From NCBI RefSeq assembly GCF_020520425.1, contig NC_079487.1:133756385-133820384 (forward strand): a stretch of 64,000 nt of DNA. Reading direction: 5' to 3'. Positions 11,587 to 22,700 of the stretch are shown one piece after another; positions within the stretch are counted from its first letter, which is position 1, and each line of letters opens with the position of its first letter. The notes beneath the pieces are model-generated. The model was not told where the DNA came from, did no database searches, and saw only the letters and a list, made by a program, of their open reading frames with translations. Made by a program: the position numbers and the translations under genes. The stretch is from Spinacia oleracea (Eukaryota > Streptophyta > Magnoliopsida > Caryophyllales > Amaranthaceae).

Positions 11587-12403
11587 CTAGATTTTAACCC
11601 GTGCGATGCACGGTTTCTATTAAATTGTTACGTTAAAATAAAACTCCTATATATATCTACTGCTATATTTTATATATTAGATTAGATTGGTTTTTTTATT
11701 TTGGATTTTATTTTATTTTATATTTATTTTTTAATTATAATAGTGTTTGATTTTGGACAAAATTGTATATAAGAAATTAATTAATAAAAATATCTACGTG
11801 ACACCTAATTATTTATCTACGTGTCATTCGAATATTTAATTCAAAAATAATTTTGAAGTCTTATTTTTCATTGGCCGAAACTATTTTGGACGAATTTTAT
11901 TTTAGATTTATTTTTTAATTATTAGAGTGTTTGATTTTGGATGGAATTGTATATATTACTCCAGTAATTAACTAATTAATTTGAATATTTACGTGGCACC
12001 TAATTAATTATCTAAGTGGCACTCGATTTTTTTAATTCAAAAATAAATTAGAAATCATATTTTTCATTGCCGAAACCATTAGTAATCCTAGGTGGCGCTT
12101 TTTAGATTAGTGTTTAATTTTGGAAATTTTTTATTTTTTAGTGTTTTTATTTTGGATGAATTTTATTTTAGAATTATTTTTTAATTATTAGAGTGTTTGT
12201 TTTTGTATGGAGTTGTATATATTAATAATTAATTAATTAAAATATCTACGTGGCACCTAATAATTATCTACATGGCACACGATTTTTTAAATTTCAAAAA
12301 TAAATTAGAAATCTTATTTTTCATTGGCCGAAACCAATAGTAATCCTAGGTGGCGCTCTAATATTTCAGCAAATATGCCTCCTTTATATATGTATATATT
12401 AGA
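11587..12403 (-). mobile_element. Non-autonomous Helitron with triplicated internal segment
   Basis: Read on the minus strand it starts TCTAATATATAC at 12403 and ends CTAG at 11587 after a 'CCGTGCATCGCACGG' hairpin, with A before and T after, as expected for Helitron insertion at AT. Three copies of a roughly 90-bp unit (about 11793-11885, 11977-12075, 12245-12335) share 'ATCTACGTGGCACCTAAT' and 'TTTTTCATTGGCCGAAAC'. No Rep/helicase is encoded. Confidence 0.7.
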
Positions 12404-12474
12404 TTTGTCGAATTCCGAAATTTATGGGTAGAATAGCATATTATTACAAACTTAAGTTTACGATACAAAATGGG

Positions 12475-13240
12475 GGAAAGTGGCAAATCAGCCTCATAAC
12501 TTCAGTGTAATGTGTAAATCAGTCATCTAACTTTCAATTGTAGCAAATTAACCCCGTAACTATTAAGCAATGCGTAATTAAGTACTTTTAGTCATTTTCC
12601 GTCCAATTTTTCCGGAAATTGAAATTGTAACCGGAAAATAAAATTATACGATCTAGTAAGGAAAAAAATTGAAAACCGAAATTACCGTCAATAATTTCTT
12701 ATCTCTCCAAATACAAATGTCTCGTTTGAGATTATCAAGAATTCATTTTTATTTTCTTTTTGTTTTTGGTAATAAAAAGGAAAAATTAATCACCTCCATT
12801 CACGAAAACACTGAAACACTAATATGGAGAGAAAACACTGAAATTAAGCACCTCTATTCACAAGTTGGGTGAAAAAAGTACCAAAAAAATCTTTCACAAT
12901 ACAGTAAATCAATAATCCGTAATACAAATATAAATATATTCAAGGGGGAAATTAACCTCTTGGTTTTCTTGTGACAATTATAATTTTAGGGGGAAAATTA
13001 ACCTAGGAAATTTACTGCACATTATATAATCGTTGTTTTTTGGTGCAAATGAGCCAAGAATGGCGGGGATGAGAATCGATCCCAGGATCACCTGGAACCG
13101 GGAGAGAAGCTCTAACCAACTGAGCTATCCCCCACTCTCACATTATATAATCGTTGTGGGCTTAATTGCTACATTTAAAATTTAAAGGTTTGTTTTGCAC
13201 ATGACATCTAACTTGTGGGGCTGATTCAATTTGCCTCATT
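12475..13240. mobile_element. Probable long-TIR foldback element, host of a small SINE
   Basis: The two ends are diverged inverted copies: 'TGGCAAATCAGCC' at the left and, on the other strand, 'AGGCAAATTGAATCAGCC' at the right, followed on both sides by 'AACTT/AAGTT..ATGT' and 'GTAGCAAATTAA/GTAGCAATTAAG'. The layout resembles the MULE-type foldbacks at 19116 and 55552, but I see no clean target duplication. The retroposon at 13037-13138 lies inside. Confidence 0.45.
13037..13138 (-). mobile_element. 102-bp tRNA-headed retroposon (SINE-like) with 19-bp target duplication
   Basis: On the minus strand it begins AGAGTGGGGGATAGCTCAG, carries a perfect Pol III A box (TAGCTCAGTTGG) and a B-box-like GGATCGATTCT, and ends in five A residues. 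CACATTATATAATCGTTGT is repeated exactly at 13018-13036 and 13139-13157. The anticodon arm does not fold, so it is not a working tRNA gene. It is a very short SINE or a retroposed tRNA-like RNA; the intact duplication suggests recent insertion. Confidence 0.85.
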
Positions 13241-13583
13241 CGCCATACAAAATGTCCTTTTAAACAAAAATTGTACCGCAAATCAACTAAAAGGGAAATT
13301 AGGAAAAGGAAAAGGAGGGGGAAAGCAAAAGCAAATGAAAAGAAAAAATGAAAAAGACAAATAAATAAAATGAAATAAAATGGGTAAACCATCGAGAAAT
13401 ACACATAACAAAGCGAATAGAAAAGCAAACAATGAAAGAAAAGGGGTTAAAACCATTGAAAAATCATACAGATGCACCCGTTGGTAGCCTGGTACGAACA
13501 CGGAACATGTGCACAGAAAGTGATCTAACTACTGATCCACCACTATAATTCCCTATTAGTGGTGCACGTGCGGATGATATATA

Positions 13584-16338
13584 CTCCCTCCGTCCCGGAA
13601 TTCTCGACCCGGTTTGACCGGCACAGAGTTTAAAGAACTTGAATTGACTTATTTAATTTAATAGGTAGTAGTTGATAGTGGAGTATTATTTTAATGTAGT
13701 TAGTGGGAGGTGGGTTAAGAGGCGCAAATATGATGGTGCAGGGGTGTGCACAGTGCTCTTGGTGCACTGGTGCCCAAACGACATGCAATAAATATAAAAC
13801 GCGGATATCTTGTTGAATCCGGAGAAGAAAAGAACAAACGTTGTTTTTTTGATAAAAAAAAAGAACAAACGTTGTTCTTTTGTTAAAAAAAAACAAACGT
13901 TCTTTTGTTAAAAAAAGAACAATGACTGCTTTGTCCCTTTTTTTTCGTTCTTTTGTTTTTCACTCTATTTTTCTGGTATATATACCTTCTTTTTTATAAT
14001 TTTCAAATCAGAATTTGTGAAGAGGGGAGAGAAAAACTATGGAAATCAGAGAGAAACTGTGAAGAGGAGAGAGAAAGTAATAGAAAATTCTCAGATATTG
14101 GTTGATTTTTCTACTTCAATATCAAATTCTATTGATTCTTCTTCTTCAAATTTGAATTCCTCTGCTGATAATCCGATTTGTGAAGGTAATTTTTCAATTT
14201 TTTAAAACGAATTACTTATTTATGATGATTTTGATTTCCATGTTCATTATTTTCATCATTTCAATTTATTTTGATTTTTTTGATCATTTCGATTTCTGCA
14301 TTTCTCAATAACCTTGATTAATGTATTTTGATTCTATATTTTGATAATTTTGATGATTAATGTATCTTGATTATATATTTCTGATGATTTTGATTTCTGT
14401 TCTTTTTTCGATTTTATATGTTCTTTTAGTCTTATCTTTTGTTCTTTTATATATTGGTTCTCATATATGTATTAAGAGATTGTAATAATACAGAAAGTAA
14501 TTATTGAACATGTTGTTCTTTTTTGCTTTAGGTTGTTGTTCTTTGTTCTTTTTTGCTTTAACTTGTTGTTCTTTTGATATTACACACTTCAGATCAAATT
14601 GTTCTTTTACCATTTTTGTTGTTCTTTTATTTATTTTTTGTTCTTTTTTCACATGGTTAAAATAAGTGTTCTACATGATATGTTCTTTTCTGCTATTTTT
14701 AATGTTCTTTTTCTTTACTTTATTATGTTCTTTTATGCTATATTGTTGTTCGTTTTTTTATTGGTAATGTTGTTTTACATGGTTAAAATAAGTGTTCTAC
14801 ATGATATGTTCTTTTCTGTATTTATAATGTTCTTTTTCTTTATTTATAATGTTCTTTTAGGTTCATCATCTTTTTGTTCTTTTGAGGAATTGCTCTGTTT
14901 ATTCAGCCTTTCTTCTTGTTCTTTCAGCTGTTTTTGAAGATTTAACATCATTTGTTGCGGGTCAAGTAAAAGCTTCCTTTGCTCTTCAATATTGTACTTT
15001 TGAAAAAAGAACAAACATAAAAGAACATTAAGATTTATATCTAATAAACATAAAAGAACAGAACAACAAAACCCAAAAAAAAAAAAAAAACAAGTGCACC
15101 GTTCTTATCATGAACATGGCTTGTATTTCTTCTCCTTCCCCCTCTTTTTTTTATTTTTTTTATTTTTCATTTTCTATATATATAATATTTCTCCTATTGG
15201 ATTCATAACTTCTCATTTTAGAAATACATTCTTGAGAGAGAAAGAGGAGTGCTTTTAGTTTCTCCCAACAAAAGAGAGATTTTATGAGAGAGAAAGTTCA
15301 AAACAAATTTTCTCCTCCTTCTTTCTCTGAAATGTGATTTTAATTGAATTACGTTTACAAAAACTAGTTTATTAAGCGAAATACTATTTCAATTTCGCTA
15401 TTTTTTGAATTTTTTTATTCATTCAAAGAGGTTTATGCTGTTGATGAAGGTGCATCGGGTGATTAAGGTAAATTTTCTCGTTCTTAATTCTATGTTCTTT
15501 TTAAATTTTAATGTTCTTTTCTTATAACTTTCTATTTCTGTGGCATCAAAACAGTGTGTTCTTTTTTAGAATCAGCAATTGTTCTTTTTACATATTTATA
15601 GTGTTGTTTTCAGATATCTTTTGATAAATAAAATAACGGAATTAGAACATAAATTGGTTGAAAAAGAACATTTCCAGAACTTAAAAGAACAAGAAAAAAT
15701 ATAGATCTGGTTTTAAAGTTCATCAAAGGTTTGTCGTTTTATTTTTTAATTAGAACATAAATTGGTTGGAAAAGAACATTTCCAGAACTTAAAAGAACAA
15801 GAAAAATTATAAATCTGGTTTTAAAATTCATCAAAGGTTCGTCGTTTTATTTTTTAATTAGAACATACTGTAAATTGGTTGGAAAAGAACATTTCCTGAA
15901 CTTAAAAGAACAAGAAAAAATATAACTGCTTTTTATATTTGTACCTTTTGTCTGATTTGTCAATATTAGTGTTCTTTTTGTTAGTGTTCTTTTTGTTAAT
16001 GTTCTTTTTGTTAATGTTCTTTTGTTAATGTTCTTTTTTTTTGCGGTTTTTATTTTTGTTGCGTTTTATTGTTATTTATGTGCGTTTTGGGACAGGTGCA
16101 CCAAGAGCACCATGCACACCCCTGCACAATCTGAGCGTTGGTTAAGAGGTGGGGTTGGGGGAGAGTAGGGGTTGAATTTTTAATTATTTTTTGTATGGAG
16201 TAGGGGGTAGGTGGGTTAATAGGGGTGGAGTGAGAAATAATATAATATTGTTAGAATATTTCCATTTTTAGAAACAGGTCAAGTATTAAGGGACGGCCCG
16301 ATAAGGAAAACAGGTCAAGTATTCCGGGACGGAGGGAG
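13584..16338. mobile_element. Stowaway-type MITE split by a nested 2.4-kb element
   Basis: TIRs CTCCCTCCGTCCCGGAA and TTCCGGGACGGAGGGAG lie next to TA on both sides (13582-13583, 16339-16340). Comparison with the uninterrupted relative at 36236-36568 shows both halves are present, about 139 and 199 bp, separated by the nested element. Confidence 0.88.
13723..16139. mobile_element. Nested 2.4-kb MULE-like element dense in GTTCTTTT motifs
   Basis: Flanked by the direct repeat GTTAAGAGG (13714-13722 and 16141-16149, or 10 bp with one more G), typical of Mutator-like insertion. The terminal regions are inverted: 'GGTGCAGGGGTGTGCA' followed by 'GTGCTCTTGGTGCAC' on both sides. The interior (about 13810-16060) contains dozens of GTTCTTTT or AAAGAAC octamers. 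Two longer internal duplications are visible: a 'GTTAAAATAAGTGTTCTACA' block twice (about 14655, 14780) and a ~104-bp unit roughly three times (15645-15930). No transposase; the ORFs are motif by-products. Confidence 0.75.
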
Positions 16339-17037
16339 TATTGCTTTGTAAGTTTGTATAACTTATTTCATTTTTGCCAAAAATAACGATAGGGCACGTG
16401 CTCCACCATGCAGTATACTTGGTCCACAAATGGTCATAATCACAATCATGATATATCGATACATCATGCATGAGGTTGAGCAATTTCTACTACATTACTA
16501 CTCTTACTACTACTGGGTTTTGTGTGTGATTTCAACTTTACTACTGGGTTATTACTTCTTAGTTTTTTTTATGCAAGCAACTTCTAAGTTCGTTACCGAA
16601 AATGTTATGTTAAATAAAAGTACGTTTATAAAGTACTCGTACTATTGTTATCGGTATTTTCTTGGTTACTCCTATTTATTAATTAAGGAATATTATTATC
16701 TTTTTCCAAAAAAAAAGAGGAATACTATTATCTAGCTCTATTTTTATCTTTAATTCTATATTGATTGCGTTGTTACATGATTTAGTTTTGCAAAAGAGTA
16801 CGTGGACGGATGTATGTTTATTATCTACACATCGATCATCGATCTTGCAATTACATCGGAGACAATGTTATTCTCCGATCCATTTAGCAAATAACATTGA
16901 ATATAAATTGCAATTATATCTTTTATTGAATTTACAATTAATGAAGATGCCATCCTCTCAAATTATACAACTACGGGTATATCTTTTATTAATTTTGTTA
17001 CTGTGAACGTACATATGAAGAATCGATCGAGTTTGCA

Positions 17038-17362
17038 CTACCTCGGTTGTTTCAAAATGATCTTTATATTTTCTGTTTTAATTATTCCATTTTGTAATGT
17101 TCTTTATATTGTACTTTATACTATGTTTAGTCTTAAAAATTCATTATCTTTTCCATCTTACCCCACAGTATTTTGCAACTCTCCAGTCTCCACTCATTTC
17201 ACTTACTTTATTAACTTTTTTTTTTACACTTATTCATTTTTTTACACATGTTGACATGTATCTTATTTATTCACATTTTATTATATTCGTCACCTATACA
17301 TTTTCCCTCTTTTATCTTAATATTTGTACAAATAATAATTAATCATTATGAAACAGATTAAT
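17038..17362. mobile_element. Diverged 'CTACCTCCGTTTCA'-family MITE
   Basis: Left end CTACCTCGGTTGTTTCAAAATGATC; right end TGAAACAGATTAAT. It shares the interior of the copies at 6447 and 17616 but the TA duplication is lost, so it is an older copy with approximate ends. Confidence 0.55.
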
Positions 17363-17615
17363 AAATTCTCTATTTTCATACTCCGTAATTTCATGTAAGA
17401 AGGGCAGGTAATTAATATGTTAGCTTATCTAGTTTGCTATTTTCGGTCCTTTCTGAGTTTCTGATTGATACTCTTTCGAGTCACGCCTAACTTTTTTGAG
17501 TTTGGGCAAATAGTTTCGAGCCAAAATAAACAGTCTTTCTTTCAAATACAAGATATAGCTAAGACACAAACAAAATAATTACTTGAAGCAACCTATTGGA
17601 GCACTATATATATTA

Positions 17616-17916
17616 CTACCTCTGTTTCATACAGATTTTTACGGTTACTATTTGCACAAATATTAAGATAAAAGTAAAAAAATTAGTTGAATATAATAAA
17701 ATATGGATAAAATAAGAGATGTGCAAAAATGTGAATGGATGTAAGAAAAAAACGAAGTAAGAGAAAATAAGTGGGAAACTGTAAATATTGTGGGGTAAAA
17801 ACTAAAAAGGGTAAGGTAATAAATTTTCTTGTCCAAACTAGAATAAAGTAAAGTGTAAATAATATAATAAACATACTAAATCAGATAATGTAAAGATCAT
17901 TTTGAAACAGATGTAG
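17616..17916. mobile_element. Stowaway-type MITE, 'CTACCTCCGTTTCA' family
   Basis: TIRs CTACCTCTGTTTCA and TGAAACAGATGTAG with TA on both sides (17614-17615, 17917-17918); 301 bp, nearly the same length as 6447-6746 and 20116-20418. Confidence 0.85.
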
Positions 17917-18059
17917 TAGTCACGAACTTATTACAATTCTTTTTATAGATTATTTGATATTTCACTCTATAGATGACTAAGTAATAACTAATAAGTCAAG
18001 AGTTGTATTAAGCTACACTAAAACACAAGTTATTCGAGTTTACATTCTAAATATCATAA

Positions 18060-18135
18060 GATCAAATGAGCTCAGATAAAATAATCCATACAGCAGAGCA
18101 CATATAAACATGATGACCATAGTCTTGATCGCCCA
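18060..18135. other. Paralogous 3' flank of gene B: empty site for the 1.6-kb element
   Basis: This matches the flank of gene A at 4040-4071 joined to 5684-5715 (shared 'CAGATAAAATAAT', 'ATACAG' and 'CACATA(A/T)A' blocks) with no element and a single ACA. It also shows that A and B were duplicated together with downstream DNA. Confidence 0.65.
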
Positions 18136-18882
18136 TCTATTACTTCTATTACTATATACTAAAAGATACATCAGGAATGACACGTGTCATTTCCTGGTGC
18201 GATTTTTTCCCGCCAAAATATATTTTTTAAAACTTTCTTTAAAAGATTTTACTTTGCATTTTATTTAGGAAACTAAGATAAAACATGAAATAAAAATATA
18301 ATTGAATTACCATTGATGCAGTTATTTTGTAAATATTATGTATTAATTAGATTCCTAATTAATAGCCTCATATCATGCTATTGTACAACAAATAGTTTGT
18401 ATACATATTTACAATACACAATCAATGAAAGTGAGGGGAATTATTTCTCACAACCATAAATGTAACTACGTAGTACATGATATATTATTGGAGGAAAGAT
18501 GAATCAATATTATTTTCTCCTTTACAATTTGATTTTATTTATGTATTGTTATAACTTTTTAATTAATTTATATAATATTGAAGAATTGATTTCTAATGTT
18601 AGTCTAATAATAGTACACGGTGAGTACGGATGTTAATTAAAATAATAATAATAAGTGGTATACAACTATATAATCCTTAACTTTGTACTCTGTATTGTAC
18701 TAATATGCATATTTAACTTATTTGGATATTTATTTTATACACTATGAATTCATACTTTTGCATATATTCTATTTTACTTTCACGTGTTCCTAATATCACA
18801 AGTCTTTTATTTGGATACTATTGAAATAATAAAATATTTTACGGAGTAGTAATAACTGTGCGTTGCACGGGACCTAACCTAG
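18136..18882 (+). mobile_element. Non-autonomous Helitron, 747 bp
   Basis: Starts TCTATTACTTC after A and ends CTAG before T, with a terminal 'GTGCGTTGCACGG' hairpin. The head carries 'ACACGTGTCATTTCCTGG' and 'TTTTTTCCCGCC', shared with 29414-29857 and 44087-44525. No protein is encoded. Confidence 0.75.
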
Positions 18883-19795
18883 TTTACTTATACTTTTGAG
18901 TTTCGACAAGCAATGGCGTGACTCGGAATTGAAAAGAGGGTGTGCAAAATTATAATACTCAGTATAACAGTTCCAATTTTCTTTAATAACATGTAAAACC
19001 GCATTAAATTATCCTATCGATTCATTTTTAAATATTTGTCCATTTGATGCAAAAAAAAAAATGTCAATATAAGAGTATATTTTTTAGTTAAAATTTAAAT
19101 CATGATAATAATTAAGGTAAATTTGTTAAAAATGACCTTTTATAACTCAAATTTTGCGAGCCAGGGCCTTATATAATTATTTTTTTGTGAAAACACACCT
19201 TAAAGTATTTTTTTTGCGAGAAAGGACCTAAGGGAAGTTTCCGGCATTGACTGAGCTTTTCCGGACATTGACTTGCACGTGAGCAGCACGTGTGGCTTAC
19301 GTTGGCTAAAGACATTGATTTTCCCGAGTCTTGAATTTTCAAACTTGATTTTATTTCGAAGTTTTTTTCCAACTTTAGGTTTTAAAGCTTAGAATTTTGG
19401 AGGAAATTTGGGTGTGATTAGCAAAATAAAGTCACACGTGCTTCTCACGCGCAAGTCAATGGCCGAAAAAGCTCAGTCAATGCCGGAAATTTACTTTTGG
19501 TTGTCTTTCGCAAAAAAAAAAAAATTACATTAAGGTGTGATTTCACAAAAAATTTATATAAGGTCATTTTTTGCAAAATTTGGGTTATAAAAAGTCTTTT
19601 TTAACGAATTTTCCAATAATTAATAAAGGTTGAATTAATAAAAACATTGAAGAAAAAAAAATGTGTGGACAAACTAATTAAAAAGAATGGGAAATAAAAT
19701 AATCAAATCAAAATTAAAGTGTTCAGAAAAGATTTTAAACTCAGGTCACGAGGTAGTATACAATAAATTTGTTTTAAAGAGGGTAGACAATGTGG
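18883..19795. other. 3' flank of gene B
   Basis: No gene is seen; the MULE-type foldback at 19116-19614 fills most of it. Confidence 0.4.
19116..19614. mobile_element. MULE-type foldback MITE
   Basis: Long inverted arms, starting GGTAAATTTGTTAAAAA and inverted GGAAAATTCGTTAAAAA, make the 499-bp element largely palindromic. The 9-bp target duplication AATAATTAA is perfect (19107-19115, 19615-19623). A related copy runs off the right edge at 63596. Confidence 0.85.
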
Positions 19796-22700
19796 TTAAT
19801 GGTTCCGCCTCTGTCGACAAACCCTACTCAAAGAGATTGGTGGGTCTAAATATGAGGGATTTTTGCTTATTTGATCAAATATCCACTTATTAGCTGCCTC
19901 ACTGTAATGAATTCCATCCCAAATTACCCGTTTCAATGGATTAGGGCATGATTTTGCAATCAAAATCTCTTTGCCATTCACAGTGTCTGTGTTTCCACAC
20001 TTCGTTGTGCTGTTGAAGTTGTATTTTCCTCCATTGCCACAACAAGCTACTAGAGGTTCCTCAAATCCTGCAATTTTCATATAATTTAACTTATTAGAAA
20101 TCATTGAAAATCTTACTACCTCTGTTTCATAAAGATATTTACAGTTACATTTTGCACAAATATTAAGACAAAAATAGAAAATTGATTAAATAAAATAAAA
20201 TATAGATAAAGTAAGAGAAATGTGTAAAAATTTAGGTAAGTGTAAGAAAAAAAAATGAATAAAGTAAGAGAAAGTAGGTGGAAAATTATAAATATTGTAG
20301 GGTAAGAAGGATAAAGTAGTAAATTTTAATGTCCAAAAATAGAATAAAGCAAAGCGTATAGAACATTATGAAACGAACTAAAGCGAAATGTGTAAAGATC
20401 ATATTGGAACGGAGGTAGAATGACCAAAAAAAAAAAAACTTGAAACAAAATATGTCTAATCGGGTCTTTTTGTAACCTTTTAGAACTTGTATAACTTTTC
20501 CTACACCGTATTTCTTTTCTTACACACGGGGGATCGCGGATTTCCATAGTACAACACTATAACCGGTGACATGATCGTATTTCTTAACTTGTACTATCTC
20601 CGTTTCATAAACTTCTTTACACTTTGTAAAACGTGTTCAAAAATAAAAACTTTGACCAAATTCTCACTATTATATCCATCAAAAATTATCATGAGATATC
20701 TTTTTAGATTCGTCTCAAAATATGTTTTATAAATATCATTTCTTTATAATTTTTTGTCATACAGAATAGAATATTATTAACGGTCAAATATTCCACTGGA
20801 GTCCGTACAAATAGTAAGTGTAAAGAACTTTTTGAAACCGAGGTAGTATAACGTTACAATTTAATTACTACGTATAAATTTCTCAAAATACTGAGAAGAG
20901 AAAGGAAAAAAATGCTTACCAAAATTTTTGGCTTCGGAGATGAGGTTGAGTTTAAGAGAGTACATATCAACAAATGTGATTGTAGCCAAAGGCATATCCT
21001 TCCTTAGCTGAACCACAGCCTCTTTAAGCTTACTGTTATAGTATTGGGAAACCTCATTTAATGGGCTTGCACATCCAAGTTTATCAATTTGGGCCGGTGC
21101 AGGTTGAAGGCGTTCTAGCATATATGCTAGGCAGCCCAATGGGCCTGTGTTGTGGATCCAAAATACCCGTCCTCCTTTTCCATACACACCCTAGAGGAGG
21201 ACAACAAAGTCATATGAGATCTTGTTAGATTCAGCTTAATGCGTATTTTCAAAATATTTATTTTTTACTTTGAATAAATTTTGCTTGAAAAGATTTTAAG
21301 ATATTAATGATTAAAATTTTGCATTGTCATATGCAACATTACGAGTAGGGATGAAAATAGGTGGGATTTGGATAGGTGGAGCATCACCCGCATTCATCAC
21401 CCATTCTCATCCGCTACACCCGGTCCATCCGTCACCCGCATTCCGTCCATCCATCACCCGCGGATGAAACGGGTTGACCGGGTGATATTCGGGTAAAAAC
21501 TATTAACCACTACAAATTCACCACCTAAGAATATGAATAATAATTAACCAAAAAAAAACAATATTATATACCTATATTTACTACCGAAACATATAAATGT
21601 TTCTCATCATGCATAACTTGTAACACAAAAAAAATTAAACAAACACTAAATTTAATAAATAATGGATTTACTAACACCTTTTTATGTTTAAAACAAAAAT
21701 AAAAATAATATATATAATAAATGGTTGATAGATCGGATGATAAACGGGTGGTGGGTTGGGTGATAGATTAAAAAACATCACCGCATCCCACCCGCATCCA
21801 TCACCCGCTTCACCCATCACCCGTTTCTCATCCATTTAATTCGGGTTTTCATCTCCACTGGATATTTCCATCCCTAATTACGAGTATTTCCAAACAGATA
21901 AAGTATTATTTTAACAAAGTGTAACTATGTAACATACCTTTACGACTTCGGTGAATTGATCAATAACACCGGGGATGTAGGCCTTGATGTCCTCAGAGGT
22001 CAAGTTTAGTCTATAGCCAGTAGTGATGTCATTTTGGCCAATATCAAACGTATATAAAGCACGACTGAAGTACTCTTCTTTAGGTAACAATCCCGCAAAA
22101 ACTCCTCCTAAGTTCCATATTTAATTTATTCAGGTGCTATTAAATAAAAAATATACACTCAACAATACACATAATTAGGGGTGAGTAAAAAGTCAGGGTG
22201 CCCTGAATTGGAACCGGAACCTGTTAGGAACCTACGGTTTCGGGTAACAAATTTGGGAACCTGTTGCAACAGATTCCGGTTCCGAGTAACAAATTTTTAG
22301 AACGGGTACCCTGTTGGGTACCCTGTACACACTAATTTTAACGTGGGTACCCAAAATAAGAAAATGGGCCATATGAAAATGCTTCATATGCCCAAAATAT
22401 AAAACACTCCAAGCTAATTTTTGGAAAATATAAATATAGAATTACAACTTAAACCCAAATTATAAAACAATCAAAACCCAACTATAAATTAAAGTAGATA
22501 GTTTTTCAATAAAATATAAATATTTTATTTAAAATTTCAAAATTACAGGGTAACCTGAATCGGAACCTGTTGCAACAGGTTCCGGTTCCTGAAATTTCAA
22601 CAGGGTACCCTGTTGTGCTCACCCCTACACATAATGATTGAATGTATATAACGTGGTGTATGTTATGCCGGAATAATATGAATGTATATAACGTAAAAGG

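Larger units (their letters stand above)
16341..18059. other. Repeat-bearing spacer, no gene seen
   Basis: Short AT-rich ORFs (for example 16430-16735) have no recognisable protein character. Two Stowaway-type MITEs are annotated within it. Confidence 0.4.

Noticed and set aside
13060-13134. A possible functional tRNA gene on the minus strand
   Set aside because: A and B boxes are present but the anticodon arm cannot pair and the T stem is weak; flanking duplications show it is a retroposed copy.
14017-14937. ORFs rich in Phe, Leu and Ser
   Set aside because: They are translations of the repeated GTTCTTTT motif and have no start context or known similarity.
16430-17342. Run of plus-strand ORFs of 81-101 aa
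   Set aside because: AT-rich, unordered frames, partly across a MITE; no conserved residues or motifs.
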